DNA of 64,000 nt from Moniliella sp. 'wahieum' (GCA_003971905.1 RSEE01000005.1:372001-436000), one strand, 5' to 3'; counted from the first letter of the stretch, positions 46,307 through 58,898 are shown. The notes: generated by a model not told the origin, from the sequence alone. A program made the numbers and translations.

Positions 46307-47754
46307 ATGCGCTCCGACCTGCCTAGCGAAGCCCCTTCTGCCATCGGCGTCTTACGTCCGTCCGCTCTGCATCTTCCGTCCGTCGCGTCACGCGCCCCTT
46401 CGGATCCTCCGAACGCCCCCGAGTACCCAAGCAACGATGTGACCGATGCTATGTGGGCCGGCGCCCTAACGGGCGTCCGCACACTGGTCCGCGCTTCCCT
46501 TGGCTCCCAGGCTGACTGGGACGCCATTCTGGCTCTCTTTCGCCAGCACGAATGGGCCGACTTGTTCCCCTCGGTTGACGTGGCCCCCGCTCTTCCTCCC
46601 TCCCAGCCATACACCCACCTCAAGCATTTGATCCGCCAGCTCAAGCCAGACCAGATCGTCATACGTCCCATCCCCCTATTGCTCTATCCTCTTCGCAAAA
46701 AGCAGCTTACCAATCGCCATCTTTGTTATACGCCCCCCCCCTCTCCACGCGTCGTGCGCCACAGGAGTTGGTCGAGCGTCTGAAAAATGCTGTCGACCAA
46801 CGCCCAATTCCCTCTCTGGTCCCGGATCCCATGCCTGTGGAATCTAGGACCGACCTTACTCTTCCTTCGTCGGTTGCCTCCCTCGGTTGCCTCCCGCCGT
46901 TTGCCTCCCCTGCGTTTGCCTCCCCTGCGTTTGCCTCCCCTGCGTTTCCCTCTCCGTCGTTTCCCTCCCCTGCGTTTCCTCTCCGTCAGGCCTGACCTCC
47001 TCTCCCTCCCTGGCACCGGTTCGACGACTTGGAGAGGTACCGCTCACCTCGGATCCCTTCCACGAGTTTATTCATACCCCCTTGAACGCCGACCCGGAGC
47101 ACGGCTTCTTACCTCGTCGGGTGCGCAAGACCTCGGTGCCGCTGTATCCCTGTCCTGACCTCGACCTGAATACTCTGATCGATCCCCGTGGAAGTGGTTT
47201 GGCGTCAATACCCACCCCGGGGGGTTCGACTCACTCCCGCGCGACTGGCGTCTGGCGGCCGGTGTGGAACATGGTCTGGGGCCCGGCTCCCCGGCTCTCG
47301 TTCCTCCCAGCGGTCCTCTTGGTGCAGGGGAAGCGAGCGTGCCCGCGGCCGTTCCGGGCAGTAAGGCCTGCAGCCCCAGTTCAACGGCTCTCGTGCTGTC
47401 CGAACTGGCCAAGGATTGTCCCACGACGACCCCGACCCACTTGGCCTTTCCGGACCCAGTGCGCCCGACCGGTCCCGCCCGTACTGTGGACACTGTGGTA
47501 CGACCGAAGCGTCGACCTGGCGCCGAGAGCGGCAGGATGGTAGCCAGCGCTTGCTTTGCAACGCTTGTCATGTCTATCGCAAACGGAATGGGTCCTTTCG
47601 TCCTTCACATCTGCTTCACCGTGGCATTCGTCGTCGCAATCGGAAAAAGCCCGGTCCTACCCCGAAACCCAAAGCCACGACATCTGCTTTGACTTCCCTC
47701 TCCTCCTCTCGAGGCGACGAGCGCGACAAGCAACCTTTGATCCTATGTGTATGA
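46307..47754 (+). CDS. GATA-type zinc-finger protein
   Basis: Likely transcription factor. From ATG 46307 the product starts MRSDLPSEAPSAIGVLRPSA and has a helical region WAGALTGVRTLVRASLGSQA of unknown type, then a linker with 15-bp repeats. Near the C-terminus lies the zinc finger YCGHCGTTEASTWRRE...LLCNACHVYRKRNGSF (near 47487-47590), a C-X2-C-X20-C-X2-C finger; the WRRE and CNAC elements are diagnostic of GATA fingers. A basic tail IRRRNRKKPGPTPKPK follows, and the stop is at 47754. Fungal GATA factors often control nitrogen use, iron uptake or light response; which one this is cannot be told. Frame changes split the gene in about three pieces. Confidence 0.65.
46886..46990 (+). repeat. 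15-bp repeat inside the GATA gene
   Basis: About six imperfect units of TTTGCCTCCCCTGCG or TTTCCCTC variants, coding FASPA/FPSPS-like Pro/Ser-rich blocks. Unit number may differ between strains. Confidence 0.8.
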
Positions 47755-47890
47755 CACGAAGAAAAGCACCCCCGGCTCGTGTCAGCTCCTGTTGGAAATG
47801 CATCCGAGGGGTTGGTCAAGTAGCTAGATCGAATAAGCCCCGTGTTTGAATGAAAGAAGGTGATGAACATTGCGATGGCCGATTGGCATA

Positions 47891-50800
47891 TTAGCGCGAA
47901 GATTCGTCCGAGTCCTCCACTTCCGAGTCCTCCTCCGAATCCTCCGACTCTTCCTCGCTCGACTCGTCTTCCTCCGACTCATCGGTCCCCTCGGCCTTGT
48001 CGTCCACAGCCAGCTCACGGCGAGACACTTCGTACCCGCTTTGGTCAGCTGCGCCTCAATCTTCTCCGCCACATCGGGCGCAGCGGCAATGGAAGCCAAG
48101 GACTGGGCCGGGTCAAAGATGGGCACGAGGTACTTGGCAATTGCCTGCTGCACCTCTGCTACCGTCACGCTCTCCATCCGGACCAATTGGCGCCGCCCAT
48201 AGTTCTTGCCGGCACCTTGGAGCACCGTCTCGACGAACGTCTTGTCGGCCGTCGCAGGTCCCGAGGCATGCTCCTCTGCCACGCCACAAACCAAACTGCT
48301 CTTGGCCGATTGCACCATGTTCTCATCAATCTCCAATTGCTCCCCCTCCCGCAAGGCCGACTTGTCGCCACTCAGTGCGCGCAGCAACCGACGCCCTTCC
48401 AAGTACGCATCCGCTGCGTTGGGCGACCGGGAGAGGGTGAACCGCACGTACCCGGAGCTGGGGCCAAAGGAGATGGACGCACCATACGCCAGCCCAGCAC
48501 CACGGATGAAGCGCCACAGGAAGCCCTCGAGCGCGTTCAGTACTCCCACGGCCACCGTCAAGGCGGGCACGTCGGGGTCGTCGAAACTGGTGGGTCCCTT
48601 GGCCACAAAGGTCGCGTACGAACTCTCGATCGACGGGACGGAGCAGACGACCACTTTGGGATGGCGCGTTACCCAATGCGCTCCGCACTGTCTTGACCGA
48701 ATCGACCGGCGCAGTATTCAGGTCGAGCGTGCCAGGAGCGTCCCACCAGGCCGGCAAACCGAACCGTGCCTCGGCCCAGTCCTTCTTGGGCTCTTGCAAG
48801 GCCAAGATGTTGCCCGCCACATGGACACGCAAGTTACGCGGCTGGAGCAAGTGCGAGCGTAGCTGGCTCAGTTGTTCCACCAACTTTTCCGGCTGAGGCT
48901 TGCCCTGCCCTTCCTCGGGAGAGAGAAGGGCAAGCTGCGCAGGTAGGTTGACCATCCGACTAAACAACATGTTCTGCGCCACGGTCGATCGAACCGGATC
49001 TAGCGTCATTTCGTTCAACACGGCTCCTTCGATTCGGTACCCGTCGCGCTTGGCATTGGGAAGGGATTTGATCTGCTTGCGCAACGAGATTTGCAGCTCT
49101 TCTGGCACAAACTTGCCACCGGCCAACAAGTCCCGGAGCCAAGCAATCATAATCCGGTACTTGCTTGCCTCGGCACGCATCTCAATGCCGAGCGTCTCAG
49201 GCGGGAAGCCGTGCGAGCCTGCCATGGCACCATACTCGAGCGTGTCAATGTTGAGCCGTTCAATCACCTCCTCCTTGCTCATCACAATCTCGGTCCCGTC
49301 TGACGTTCCACAGGGAGTGAAAAGAGAGTAGCTTTGAAGAGCCCCAGAACCGGGTAGAGCTCATGGGGTACATCGTGCATGTTAAAGACGAGCGTAATGG
49401 TAAGGAAGGCTGAATTGACATGGTCAAACTGAACAAAGAAGGGCAGGTCGGTCGTGTCCTTGTCAATGTGAGTCTGCACCTCCTTGTCCAGCGACGATAC
49501 GTCCTGCCCAAGGTCCGGAATGGACGCGGTTGGCGTGGGCAGCGAGCGTCCTACGCCGACAGGGATCCAATTGATGTTGAAGGGCTCGGAATCTTAAAGT
49601 CGGTGATGACCTTGTCGGGGATGGGCACGTCGTTGGCCCGGCGGGCAGCGTCAAGTTTTTCCCCCAGATGTTTCAAGCCTTCTTTGCCGTACTTCTCCTT
49701 ACGGCGAGCCAGGGCCGCTTTGCCCTCGGACCGCAGATCTGTCGCCATTTTGCGCTGGGCCGGCCGAGCACGACAAGGCGAGGGTTGTCGATGAGGTAGG
49801 TTTTGATCAAGTCAGCCCACTGCTGCGCGGTCCAGCTGTCCAAGGTGTCCAGCCGAGCCATCACGTTGTTGAGTTCACCCAGGTCCTTGCCCTCTCGGTC
49901 ACCGTACAAAAAGTCAGGCACAATCATGTCGCTCAGATAGTTCTGCGGCCGATTCCAGCTGCTCCAAGGTCCGCAGCTTCTCCCGCTTGATCTCCGTGTG
50001 CATACGCTCCAGGGAAATGTCGGCCTTATCGGCCAAGCCGGATAGGAAACGAATCACCTCCGTGTCGATGGTGGCCAGATCCTTGGTCGCCACCGACTTG
50101 AGTAGCAGGAAAGCGAGGTACGGGACGCATATTCCTCATCGTAAAATGAGACGGAGGAAAACTTGGGATCGGGCCTCTCGACAAACTCCTTGTTGAGAGG
50201 CGCAATGGCCGAATCGCTCAAGTAGGTACCAAGCAGATCCAATGCTTGGTTCGTCAACCAATCCGTCACGGGGGCGTGACCCACGAAATGTCCACTTCGC
50301 CCATCGATTCATCCTCGTCCGGGAACGGCACCTCGACCACCTTACGATTGTCGGCCGTAGGGACAATGACCGGCACCTGGGCCGAGGCCGACTCTACAAA
50401 CGGACGCTTCCATCCCTCAGGCCCCTTGGGACCGAAATGAATGTTGTGTTCGACAAAGCTTTGCTCGACGGTACGCAGTTGGTCAAACAAAGCTTGGCGG
50501 TCCAGTGGGCCGGCGAGGACGATGGCAGCATTGTGCGGGGCATATAGGTGCGGTGGTAGTTGCGGATCGTCTCGACGTCCAGCTTGCGCAGGTTGGTCAT
50601 CAGACCCCCCGTCTCGGATCGGTAGGCCGAGTCGGGCGCAAAGAGAACGCGGTTGCGCTCCAGTTCCATGCGATCCCCCGACGAGTTCTCACGCCCTTGC
50701 ATCTCGGAGAAGACGACGCCGGCCTCCTTGGCACGGCCATCAACGTGGTAGACCTCGGTGGTGAACCCTCGTTGGTGAGGGTGGGGAAAAAGATATGGTC

Positions 50801-51186
50801 ACAGTAGATGGGCAGCATGCGCAGGAAGCCGTCGGAACCGGCGGTGGTGAGGGTGTAGGCGGTGTGGTCGGTCGCGGTCCAGGCGTTGGTGCCATTGGCA
50901 AAGGCGCGGTTGGCGAGCGTGTCGAGGATGCCCTTGTAGGGATACTGCTCACTGCCGAGAAAGACGAGGTGCTCGAGGGTGTGCGGGCAGCCGCTGTCGT
51001 TGAAGATCTCGGTGGCAAGCACGACGTAGCACTCGAGCAGCGGGCTGGGGAAGTCGGCCCAGAAGACGGAGAGGCCGTCTGGCGCGAGACCCACTTCTCG
51101 AGTGTGATGGTCTGGGCGTAGGGGAGCGCGAAGCGGGTGACGAGGTCGAAGCTGCCGAGCTGCGTGGGCGGCGGGGGCGACGGCAT
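47891..51186 (-). CDS. M16-family metalloprotease (YOL098C/insulinase-like)
   Basis: Large zinc metallopeptidase of about 1,090 residues, the size of the cytosolic YOL098C group. The start at 51186 (MPSPPPPTQLGSFDLVTRFA) follows the family pattern. The inverted zinc motif is HTLEHLVFLGSEQYPYKG (near 50975), then TNAWTATDHTAYTLTTAG, MLPIYCDHIFFPTLTNEGF and EAGVVFSEMQGRENS with the third metal ligand Glu. Later blocks are RNRVLFAPDSAYRSETGGL and TIRNYHRTYM. The C-terminus ends in a striking acidic tail (47893-47985, TDESEEDESSEEESEDSEED). The gene is broken by seven or more frame shifts. Its promoter is shared with the divergent CCDC174 gene. Confidence 0.8.
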
Positions 51187-51472
51187 GGCGGGCGCGGGAG
51201 GGGGGCGAGGGGGGCGAGAGAGGCGAGGCGGCGGCGGAGCGGCGGACGGCGGAGCAGAGGCGACGGGCGGCACAAGCGAGGGCAGCTGCGGAGCAAGACA
51301 GCCGGCTGGGGTTCATTCACGCCTCGGCGCGAGCGTGCTGGTGGTTGCCGTCCGCACCGCCGTCTTCCTTCGCTCCCACGTGCTCGCCGGCCGGCCATGG
51401 GCGGAACGCGCATTCCGCCCTCATTTATGTGTTTCTCGGCACTGCCCGCCCCGCTCCGCCCCCACCGCCATC
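51187..51472. promoter_or_regulatory. Divergent promoter, M16 protease / CCDC174
   Basis: 286 bp between the two divergent starts. GC-rich with no clear TATA box. Confidence 0.5.
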
Positions 51473-52698
51473 ATGCCGCCCCCGCCAGTGCGCTTCTCGC
51501 CCTCAAGTCCGACCTCGCCGAGCGGCGCGCACGCACCAACGCCTCCGGCGCCTCCTCTTCCGCCCGCGACGTCCCACACACAGCGGGTGCGTCCACGTGT
51601 TCGGCTCTGTTTCCACGCGCACCCGTGCTGACCTATCCCATTCCGCTGCCTCTCCTTCCCAGCCATCGGCCCTGCCGGACCACCTGCGCCATCGCGTCCC
51701 CTCCTCCTATACGCCGCGTAGCCGGCGGCACATATCGTCCCAGAACAAGTCCCCAGGCCTCCTCCCGCCCACCCTGACCGCGGACCCCTGCCTCCCGACC
51801 AAGAAGCTGCGCGGCAAGCCGCACTGAAACGCAAGGTGCGCACCTACGAGGCGCTCAAACGGGGGATGCATGCAGGCGTCGGATGATGCGTTGCAACAGG
51901 GATCGATCGACTGGGAGACCAAGTTACTCACTGGATCCTCCGAGGAGAGCGGGGGGGAAGAAGATGAAACGGAAAATTCCCACTTCAAGCGCGTTCGTGT
52001 CTCCGAAAGCGATGACGACGACAAAGAGGATGAGGATGAGCCAACTATTACTTACACGGACGAGTTTGGTCGGACCCGTACCCAAAAGCAATCCCTCGTT
52101 CCACGTTCCGTTTTAGCCATTGTGGCCCAACGCGCCCCGAGTTGGACGAGGGAAGCAGGCAAGGTGCACTATGGCCCTGCCACCGCCTTCCCTGTATACG
52201 AACCCACACCAGCTGAGGCAGAAGAACGCAAGCGCGCCAAACAGAAGGCTGCCCAGCCGGTACAGCCAGCTCGGTTTGATTCCCTGCTGAAATTCGGAAT
52301 CGTGGCGCGGGCTTTTACCAATTCTCCCACAACGAACCTGAGCGGCAGGCGGAGATGGAAGCATTGGTGGCCGAGCGTGAACGGACGCTCCAGGAACGTA
52401 CACGGCGGGGTTGAGGTATCCCCTCCCATGCCTCAGGAGGCTGAGAGCCGTGATCCAACGAAGACGATGACCCTTTTGCCCGAGTGGAACAACAACGAAG
52501 ACGCGCGCCCCCTCTCCCCTCATACCAGGACCAACGCGCCGCTCGCAGGGCTCGGATCGCGCCCGTCGTGCTGAGCTCGGAAAGAAGGACCTCAGCTCGA
52601 TTACGACCCAGTTGGACGACGACCGGGCGGAATCGGCTCGCCAAGATGCTGAGGTCGACGCCTTCCTCTCTGGGATCCTCGACCGACCACCTCAGTAA
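51473..52698 (+). CDS. CCDC174-family (DUF4078) nuclear protein
   Basis: Relatives are coiled-coil nuclear proteins tied to splicing/exon-junction factors. From ATG 51473: ALKSDLAERRARTNASG, then KRKVRTYEALKRG, then an acidic block (52000-52050) and the family signature ITYTDEFGRTRTQKQSLVPR (near 52052), GKVHYGPATAFPVYEPTPAE, GAGFYQFSHNEPERQAEMEA (near 52300) and LVAERERTLQERTRRG. The end is DAEVDAFLSGILDRPPQ with the stop at 52698. About 400 residues, coiled-coil rich. Frame changes occur near 51510, 51880 and 52300. Confidence 0.75.
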
Positions 52699-53374
52699 AG
52701 ACCATATGTACAGAATTTTACCAGCAAAACGGTCATGGGCCCACCGCCCAGTGAAGAAACGGGTTCATACCTCTTAGGCGTAGTGAGCGATCGTCATCTG
52801 GGATAATCCAGATAAATAGGGTGTTCCCGCGGGAAGAGCCTCGAAGGCATATGACACCCTTGCCTGTGACGAGGGCTTCTTTGGCCTGGAGAGGAGACAT
52901 TGCTCTTCTCGAGGCATTGCTACTGCACATATCAGAGGCCACCTGAAGCTCCCGAACGCGATACGGACGGGGGCGAGGTGGTGGTGGGACGAGGTCTACG
53001 CCGACTTGCGTCTGAGAGAGGGAACAGACTGTGATCTGGCTGGTCGAACGCAGTCTTGGGCGCGGGGCCCCGCGCTAGCTTCTACGCTACGTCTGCTACG
53101 TCACGTGTCACACGTCCCGCATCCCGGACGCTCCGACGGCCGGCATTGGCTGGCACTGGCCGGCACTGGCAGGCACTGGCGCCGTGGCAGATCACGCGTC
53201 GCGCTGCGCTGAACCACGTTCACCTTTCAAATTCACACCTGTGCATTCCGCTCGGCGCGTGCGGGGCCCAAATTTTTTCACCAGTGGGGGCTCCTGGGCG
53301 CCGACCGAGCGCACTTCCACCTCGGCCAACTCCCATCTTCTCCGCGCTCAGCGCGCTCCGCTTCTTCCTCGCCC
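52699..53374. other. Intergenic with a short GC minisatellite
   Basis: No gene seen. A 10-12-bp repeat CCGGCACTGG-like lies at 53138-53185. The region before 53375 is CT-rich. Confidence 0.5.
53138..53185. repeat. CCGGCACTGG minisatellite
   Basis: About four to five imperfect units GGCACTGG(CC/CA)-like in 48 bp, some 190 bp upstream of the C2H2 gene start. Confidence 0.8.
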
Positions 53375-54512
53375 ATGTCCCGCAGCCCCAGCCACGACGG
53401 CCCCAACGGCTTCACCCATCTCGCCGCTGCCGCCGCCGCACTGGAAGCCACCAAGAAGCCTCCTGAGCGGCCTTACAAGTGTCCCCTCTGCCCCCGCGCC
53501 TTTTACCGCTACGAGCACCAACGCCGCCACATTCTCACCCACACGGGCGAGAAGCCGTGGATGTGCGAGTTTCTCGGATGCGGCAAACGCTTCAGCCGCC
53601 GCGACGAGCTCGTCCGCCACGCCCGCATCCACGAAAATGGCACCCTGGGCCGCCGCCGCGGTCGCAAACCGGCTGTTGCCTTTGAGCGCACGCTGCCCTA
53701 TCCCATCTCTGTCTCTGTCCCCCCCTCGCGCGCTCCGTCTGCTTCCCCACCGCCCCTGCCTCAATGGAGGGTGTCGGCGCCCACCTCGCTCCGAGGCTCT
53801 CCGCAGCCCACGCCCGCCGAGCCGTTGGGCCCGGAACACGAGCGCGGCCATGGGACGCCTGGGGGCAAGCTGGGGCGTTGGTGAGCAGCCAGCGATTCGG
53901 GTGTCCTCAAGCCGGCTGCACCAAACGCTTCGTTCGAAAGGAAGAGTTGACACAACACTTGCGAGCATGCAATTCGCACCCCCAGCCTATCGTAGCGCCC
54001 GGTCCGGACTTTGCCCCTCCCCCCCAACGGGGGAGAACGGTCGGAAACGCCCGGGCCGGCCTCGGACCGCGTACTATGGCACTTACCCCCCCACTCCAGG
54101 CGCTGCCTTGGCACTCCTGGCGGAACAGGAATTGCAGGCCATGAAGGCCAATGCCACCGGCGACTTTCACACCCGACCTGTCACCTACACCCCTGCTGGC
54201 CCCGAAGGAGCTAGAACTGCATCCACTAACGCCGCTGGGACCAGGGACCCACCTGCCCCTGCTACCCCCGAGGAGGCTCCAGCTCCTGCTCCGGTTCCTG
54301 CTCCGACTCCTGCCCCGGCTCCTGCTCCGGCTCCTGCTCCAGCTTCGGCTCCCTCTCCTTCCCCACTTGCTTCGATACCCGCCTCTGTTGTGACAGAACC
54401 GGGCGCACCGTCTGGGTCCCCTACACTGTCTGCTCCCCCCCCACCCCCACCGGCGCCAACGTTTGCCCCACCCTCTTCTGTACCTTGTGATCCTATCCCC
54501 GTTCGCGATTAA
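53375..54512 (+). CDS. C2H2 zinc-finger regulator, CreA/MIG1-like
   Basis: Probable transcription repressor in carbon control. Two adjacent fingers near residues 31-88 ([20 protein letters not shown], then [20 protein letters not shown] and RHARIH) closely match the CreA/Mig1 finger pair, including the linker THTGEKP. A nuclear-type basic patch RRRGRKP follows. After a frame change, a third finger-like unit [20 protein letters not shown] lies near 53900. The C-terminal part is Pro/Ala-rich (PAP repeats near 54270-54345) with the stop at 54510-54512. Start at 53375 ([13 protein letters not shown]) behind a CT-rich leader. Two frame changes are likely (near 53870 and 53990). The CreA role is inferred from finger similarity only. 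Confidence 0.75.
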
Positions 54513-56046
54513 GCTTCATGCTGCGTGTGTCCTGTGTCTCCTATGCTATGCAAAGTATGAAGTATGATGCCTCCTCTATCTATCCGTTCCACGTCGATGG
54601 GGGTCTTGTGGGTCCCGTCTGCCTAGCACTAAGCATGCTCACATATCAGAAGGCAAGCAAGGGCTACAATCGTAGAGTCCCTCGGCCTAGTATGGCTTTA
54701 GGCTGGGTGCACAGTGCCTGTGCGGGCGGGTGGGAACGGGATGGTAGCGAATCTAGTAGAGCTGATCAAGAATCAAGCTTCAAGTGTATAACTCTCGTTT
54801 GCGCCTTTTCGGTCGGATTGTTGCATTAGATGGCAATGCGTTGAATGACCAGGAGCCTCCCTCATGGACCGAGTTGTAACAACTGAGAAACGGGGATAGA
54901 GGGCAGGCTGGCAGGACCGCTGGGCGCTCGCTCTGATCAGCTCCCACTTTAGGGGCTGCTTACTCGGCGGCAATGGGTGCACGGCTGAGTGGGCTCTGCC
55001 TCCGTCACCTGCCCAACAAAAGGGGGCACGCGACTTGGGCGTCTGAGTTCCCCCAGTGGTGCTCCCAAACCACAAACGCGAGGAGGAAGAATATTATTAC
55101 GGTGACAGCGCTTCTGTCCCTCTATCCCGGCGTCGCCGTCTCCGCCGTCCCTTGGCGGTCCAGCATTGAGCATCGAACATCGAGCATAGAGCATCGAGCA
55201 TCGTGGCTTCGAGCATCGAGCGAGGGCCGTTGAGACACGGAAACCAAGGTGGATCTCAGATTGTGCGTGCTTGTACTCTGTTCGGTTGTTCTTTCGAAAG
55301 ATAGAAGGGAAGAGCAGTGTGGGGCTAGTGTCCACCAGTACCACCAGGCTGGTAGACGGGCGGGCAAGAAGCAAGGAACAAGAAGCAAGGGGCCAAAGAA
55401 GCCCTTGCCACTCGGATTCCAGAAGTGGAATGACGACGTCTCGAGCTTTCCTGCCACCCACCAAGGCTGTTCTTCCCCCGTTCCCCGTTCTCCGCCCTCC
55501 ACTTTCTTTCCCCCTCCCCTCCTGTCTTCAGCACCTTCACCCCCTAAGGCCTAAATTCCTCTGTGCGTAGTTGATTGCCCTCTGCTGCTTCATAGACGGG
55601 CCCTTTTCTGTACGAAGTGTACGGATCAGCTGGGGGGGCGCCCGTTTGTTCCTTATTCTGGGAGACATTGCAATGCATCGCCCTTTTTGGATGCTACGGC
55701 ACACAGGAAAGAGGTATGCGAGGTAGCCAAGTAGAAAAGGGTGGGTAGGTGGAGGTGGTATGGGTGGATCGGACGGATAGATGTTGATGGAGAGTTAAAT
55801 GGGTAGATGAGTGGATGAGACGGGTGGATGGACGGACGCATTAACAAACCCAATAGAAGGGGAAGTGGAAGTGTGTGTGTTGGGGGGCGGGGGGATCTGT
55901 GTGGCGTATAGCTCTGTGGCCCGATTGATTACGGCGCCCAGGCAGAGGGGATTTGGGACAAGGCGGCGGCCCAGCGTTCCAGGCGACCCTGTTCGTCGAG
56001 TGCGATGACGGGTAGGAGGATGGGCGCAGCAAGGGGTCAACGGGGG
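54513..56046. other. Intergenic between C2H2 and ARG2 genes
   Basis: No gene seen. It includes a GAGCATCGAACATCGAGC-like 7-bp repeat array (55160-55225) and a GGATGGACGG-rich block near 55750-55850. Pairs of open frames near 54950-55500 are shadows of each other without motifs. Confidence 0.5.
55160..55225. repeat. GAGCATC heptamer array
   Basis: Seven to eight imperfect units of GAGCATC/GAACATC with a 7-bp period, related in period to the CATCGAC array at 177-206. Confidence 0.8.
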
Positions 56047-58208
56047 TCAGGCGGTCCAAGGGATCAGTCCTCTGAGCGATATGGCCTCCTCCCCCTCTTC
56101 GCCTGCATCAGGCCCTCCGAGCCCGTCGAGCCCTTCGAGCCCTTCGAACCAGTGGGACGGGGAGGGCGAGCGGGTGGAACGGAACGGATGGGACGCATGG
56201 GACACATGGGGCGAGCGTGGCAGCGCACCGTCCCCATCCCTCTCCGCACCCAGCGGAGGCACCGAGGCAGGAAAGGCATCGGCATCGGTATTGATCATAT
56301 CCTGCATCGTCTCCAGTGCGGTCTCGGCTGGCGGACGCATCTCTCCGCTCATCGCGGCCAAACGCTGTTCCGAGTCGCACCAGAACATGGCCCAGTCCAA
56401 TTGGGGCTCGACCGACTGGGCGGTTTGCGCCGAGTGCGCACAGGCGGCTTTGCGCGCTTCGGGCCGCGTGTCAATTTTGATGAAACCATTGCTGCGCTCA
56501 TAGTACCATCGATTCACTGGGTTGTTGGCTCTGGATTTCCATACCAAGTCGCGTCCGACCCCAAATCCGTTGAGGCCACCATTGTGGTTGAGCGCATCCA
56601 ACAGTCCCGCTCCATGCACCTCGTCCCGCAACGCCCCCCATAAAAAGTCCACCGCACCACTACCCTGCAATCGGGGCAAGACGGCAAACTTGTCCAGGTA
56701 CGCAATCGGCGCTACCGCTGTCTTGTCCTCCCAGGCGCCCATTCGCGCGTCACGATTGCCGCACCTTCATAGTCGCCCGTGACAATGACAAAGTCGAGGC
56801 AGTCGCGCAGTCGGGCGAGATAAGCGTCGCGCAGGAGCGTACGTCCAAACGAGGCCTCGAGCAACGTTTGCATCCGGTCCCAATCGACTTGGTCAAACGC
56901 TTGGATCACACGGATGGCCAAGCCACGACGTATGATCGTTGGTGTATGCGCCACATCTTGGCGCGCCGCCAAGAGACGGTGTGGCAACGAGGGCGAATGG
57001 GCCGCTTTGTTGGTAATCAAATTGGCAATCAAGCTACGGGGCGAACGGTGGGAGACGACAATCGCACTGCTCGAAGGCGGCATGACCGCCAAACAGTCCC
57101 GCGCCATTCGCAGTTCCTCCAGCGACGTCGGGTGGGACTGGCGCCAGACAAAGCTGCGTTGGATCGAGTCGTACTCGGACGCAAGGTTGATGGACAGGTG
57201 CGGACAGCCGCCCCGCGCATGCGAGGGAATGCCGCCTTGCCGATTGATAATCATCACACGCACCGGCGTCATGTCCACGTCGTTTAGCAGCCCCGTCTGA
57301 CTGTCCACCTCGACCCCCTTGCCCGACTGCGCCGAGGGAGCACGTGCGCCAGCCAGGCTCATCTCGCGTGCCAAGTTGGGCAAAAAGTCGTTGGCGGACA
57401 CCGCTACCGTTTGGGTCCCGCCTTCGGCATCCGAGTAGAGCGCCAAGGGCGCCAACACCGGAATCGCATCCCGGAGCAAGGCGTTGCGCAACGCACCCAA
57501 CCCATCGTCCGCGACCAAGGGCGAAGGGTGTACCACGCCGCGTGAAATGGCCGGCACGAGGGTGAGCGCCTGGGCCCAGGGAGCGGTGGCAGCCAAGGCG
57601 GCGCGACTCTGTTGCGCTGCTTGCGGGTTGACGCGCAGGATGGCATAGGGAACGGACGCGCATGCGCACCTTGGTGAGAAAGCATCTGCGCCACACGAAA
57701 TGTCTGCGAGAGCATGCGCCGCCGCAAACTTTCCTGCACGACCACGTCGAGCGGGGGCGCTGCTGGCGCCGCCACGAGCGCCGTGCTGCCACGCGCGAAA
57801 TTCGCGCTCCTCCATACTGGCTGGCGACAGAAGCGGCGTGCCGTCCTGCTGGAAGCGCAGGGGCGGCTGCGCCCACGTCTGGCTATCCACAACAATGATA
57901 CTGATTAACCCGAGGCGCTTGAGGTAGGCCATGCCCTCGGCGATGCTGCTGAGCTGGCGGGTGGTAAAGGGGCCTTGGATCTTGACGAGCGCCACGTGCT
58001 CTTGGACCCCGGCGATGCTCGCGGTATCGGCGACGGGAACTGGCACCGACGCAGCATGCGCCGAGGACGACGCCGGGGGCGGGGGAGAAGCGGCGCCAGC
58101 GGGACGGGGACCAAAGGCGCTGAGGTAGGTCTTGCTGTCGCGCAAGGATGGCTGGGCGCCCAGGACCTCGAGGATGAGCGCCTGGAGGCGCTGGCGGCCG
58201 AGCGACAT
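56047..58208 (-). CDS. ARG2: N-acetylglutamate synthase (arginine biosynthesis)
   Basis: Makes N-acetylglutamate from acetyl-CoA and glutamate in mitochondria, the first step of arginine synthesis. The start at 58208 ([20 protein letters not shown]) is followed by a kinase-like domain ([44 protein letters not shown]-like region), then the NAT domain with [20 protein letters not shown]-like order (near 56800-56760), [40 protein letters not shown] and [17 protein letters not shown] (near 56470). The catalytic-domain landmarks match fungal Arg2 (family length 570-650 residues). The frame changes once near 56735; the tail after MFWCD (to 56047) is longer than usual and may not be coding. A mitochondrial targeting peptide is not evident from the sequence. 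Confidence 0.85.
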
Positions 58209-58898
58209 GGTGGCCGGGACGATTGACCTCGCTCTGTCCGGCCGAGGGGGAGGCGGAGGGCGGTGAGACAGCGGAGATGAGGGGACTCAGCGAGGTCGAG
58301 TCAGCACGTGAATGTTCCAGTTGAACGTGGACGCCGCGACCTCTCAACGGAGCACGGCGGGCGAGCGGCTGATACTGAGCAAGCTACGGACCGCCGTGGC
58401 TTGCGTCTTGGCGGTTCGCGGCCTGAGCAATGCAATGCAATCCCAGCATCCTACAAGTGGCCATGGACGGATCAGTGAGACTCAGAATGATTGATCCCTG
58501 ATTCATTAATTGATTGGCGAATGGAATGCCGACTGGGGGGCGGAGATGCAATTTTTCGCAGGCAGCCGGATTTGATTTTGCTGGTCAGGATCTGATCTCT
58601 GATCTCTGAGATCTGACGGCTATCGGATGGTTGGGATGCGTCGAACCGACACAATCAGTGCCATTGCCAGTGCTCAGTTGCTGGGCCTCTGGGGCTGCTT
58701 ATCTAAGGGCATGCTTGGGTCTCTCTTCTCCTCCGCCCTCGCTTGCAGGCTCAGCAACAGCACCAGCCACAGTACATGACAGGGAGCAGGTGTGCGCACG
58801 ACAGCATGGGACAGCCCCGGTGGTCAGCGAGATGACGGCATCGGGTGCCAGCAACGCCAAACGGAAGCGTAAACCAGGACCGGTGGTGGCAGCCTTGA
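58209..58898. other. Intergenic, ARG2 promoter
   Basis: No gene seen. Contains a TTGAACGTGG near 58321, close to the ARG2 start, and an AT-rich TTCATTAATTGATTG block at about 58500. No uORF of the arginine attenuator type was recognised. Confidence 0.5.

Noticed and set aside
47860-48696. 278-codon plus-strand frame
   Set aside because: Antisense of the M16 protease; no motif.
52402-52440. Possible 21-bp mini-intron in the CCDC174 gene (GTATCC...CTCAG)
   Set aside because: Far shorter than any spliceosomal intron here (50 bp minimum); a frame shift is the simpler reading.
54949-55502. Overlapping minus-strand frames of 126-171 codons
   Set aside because: Two frames mirror each other across a repeat array; low complexity and no family resemblance.
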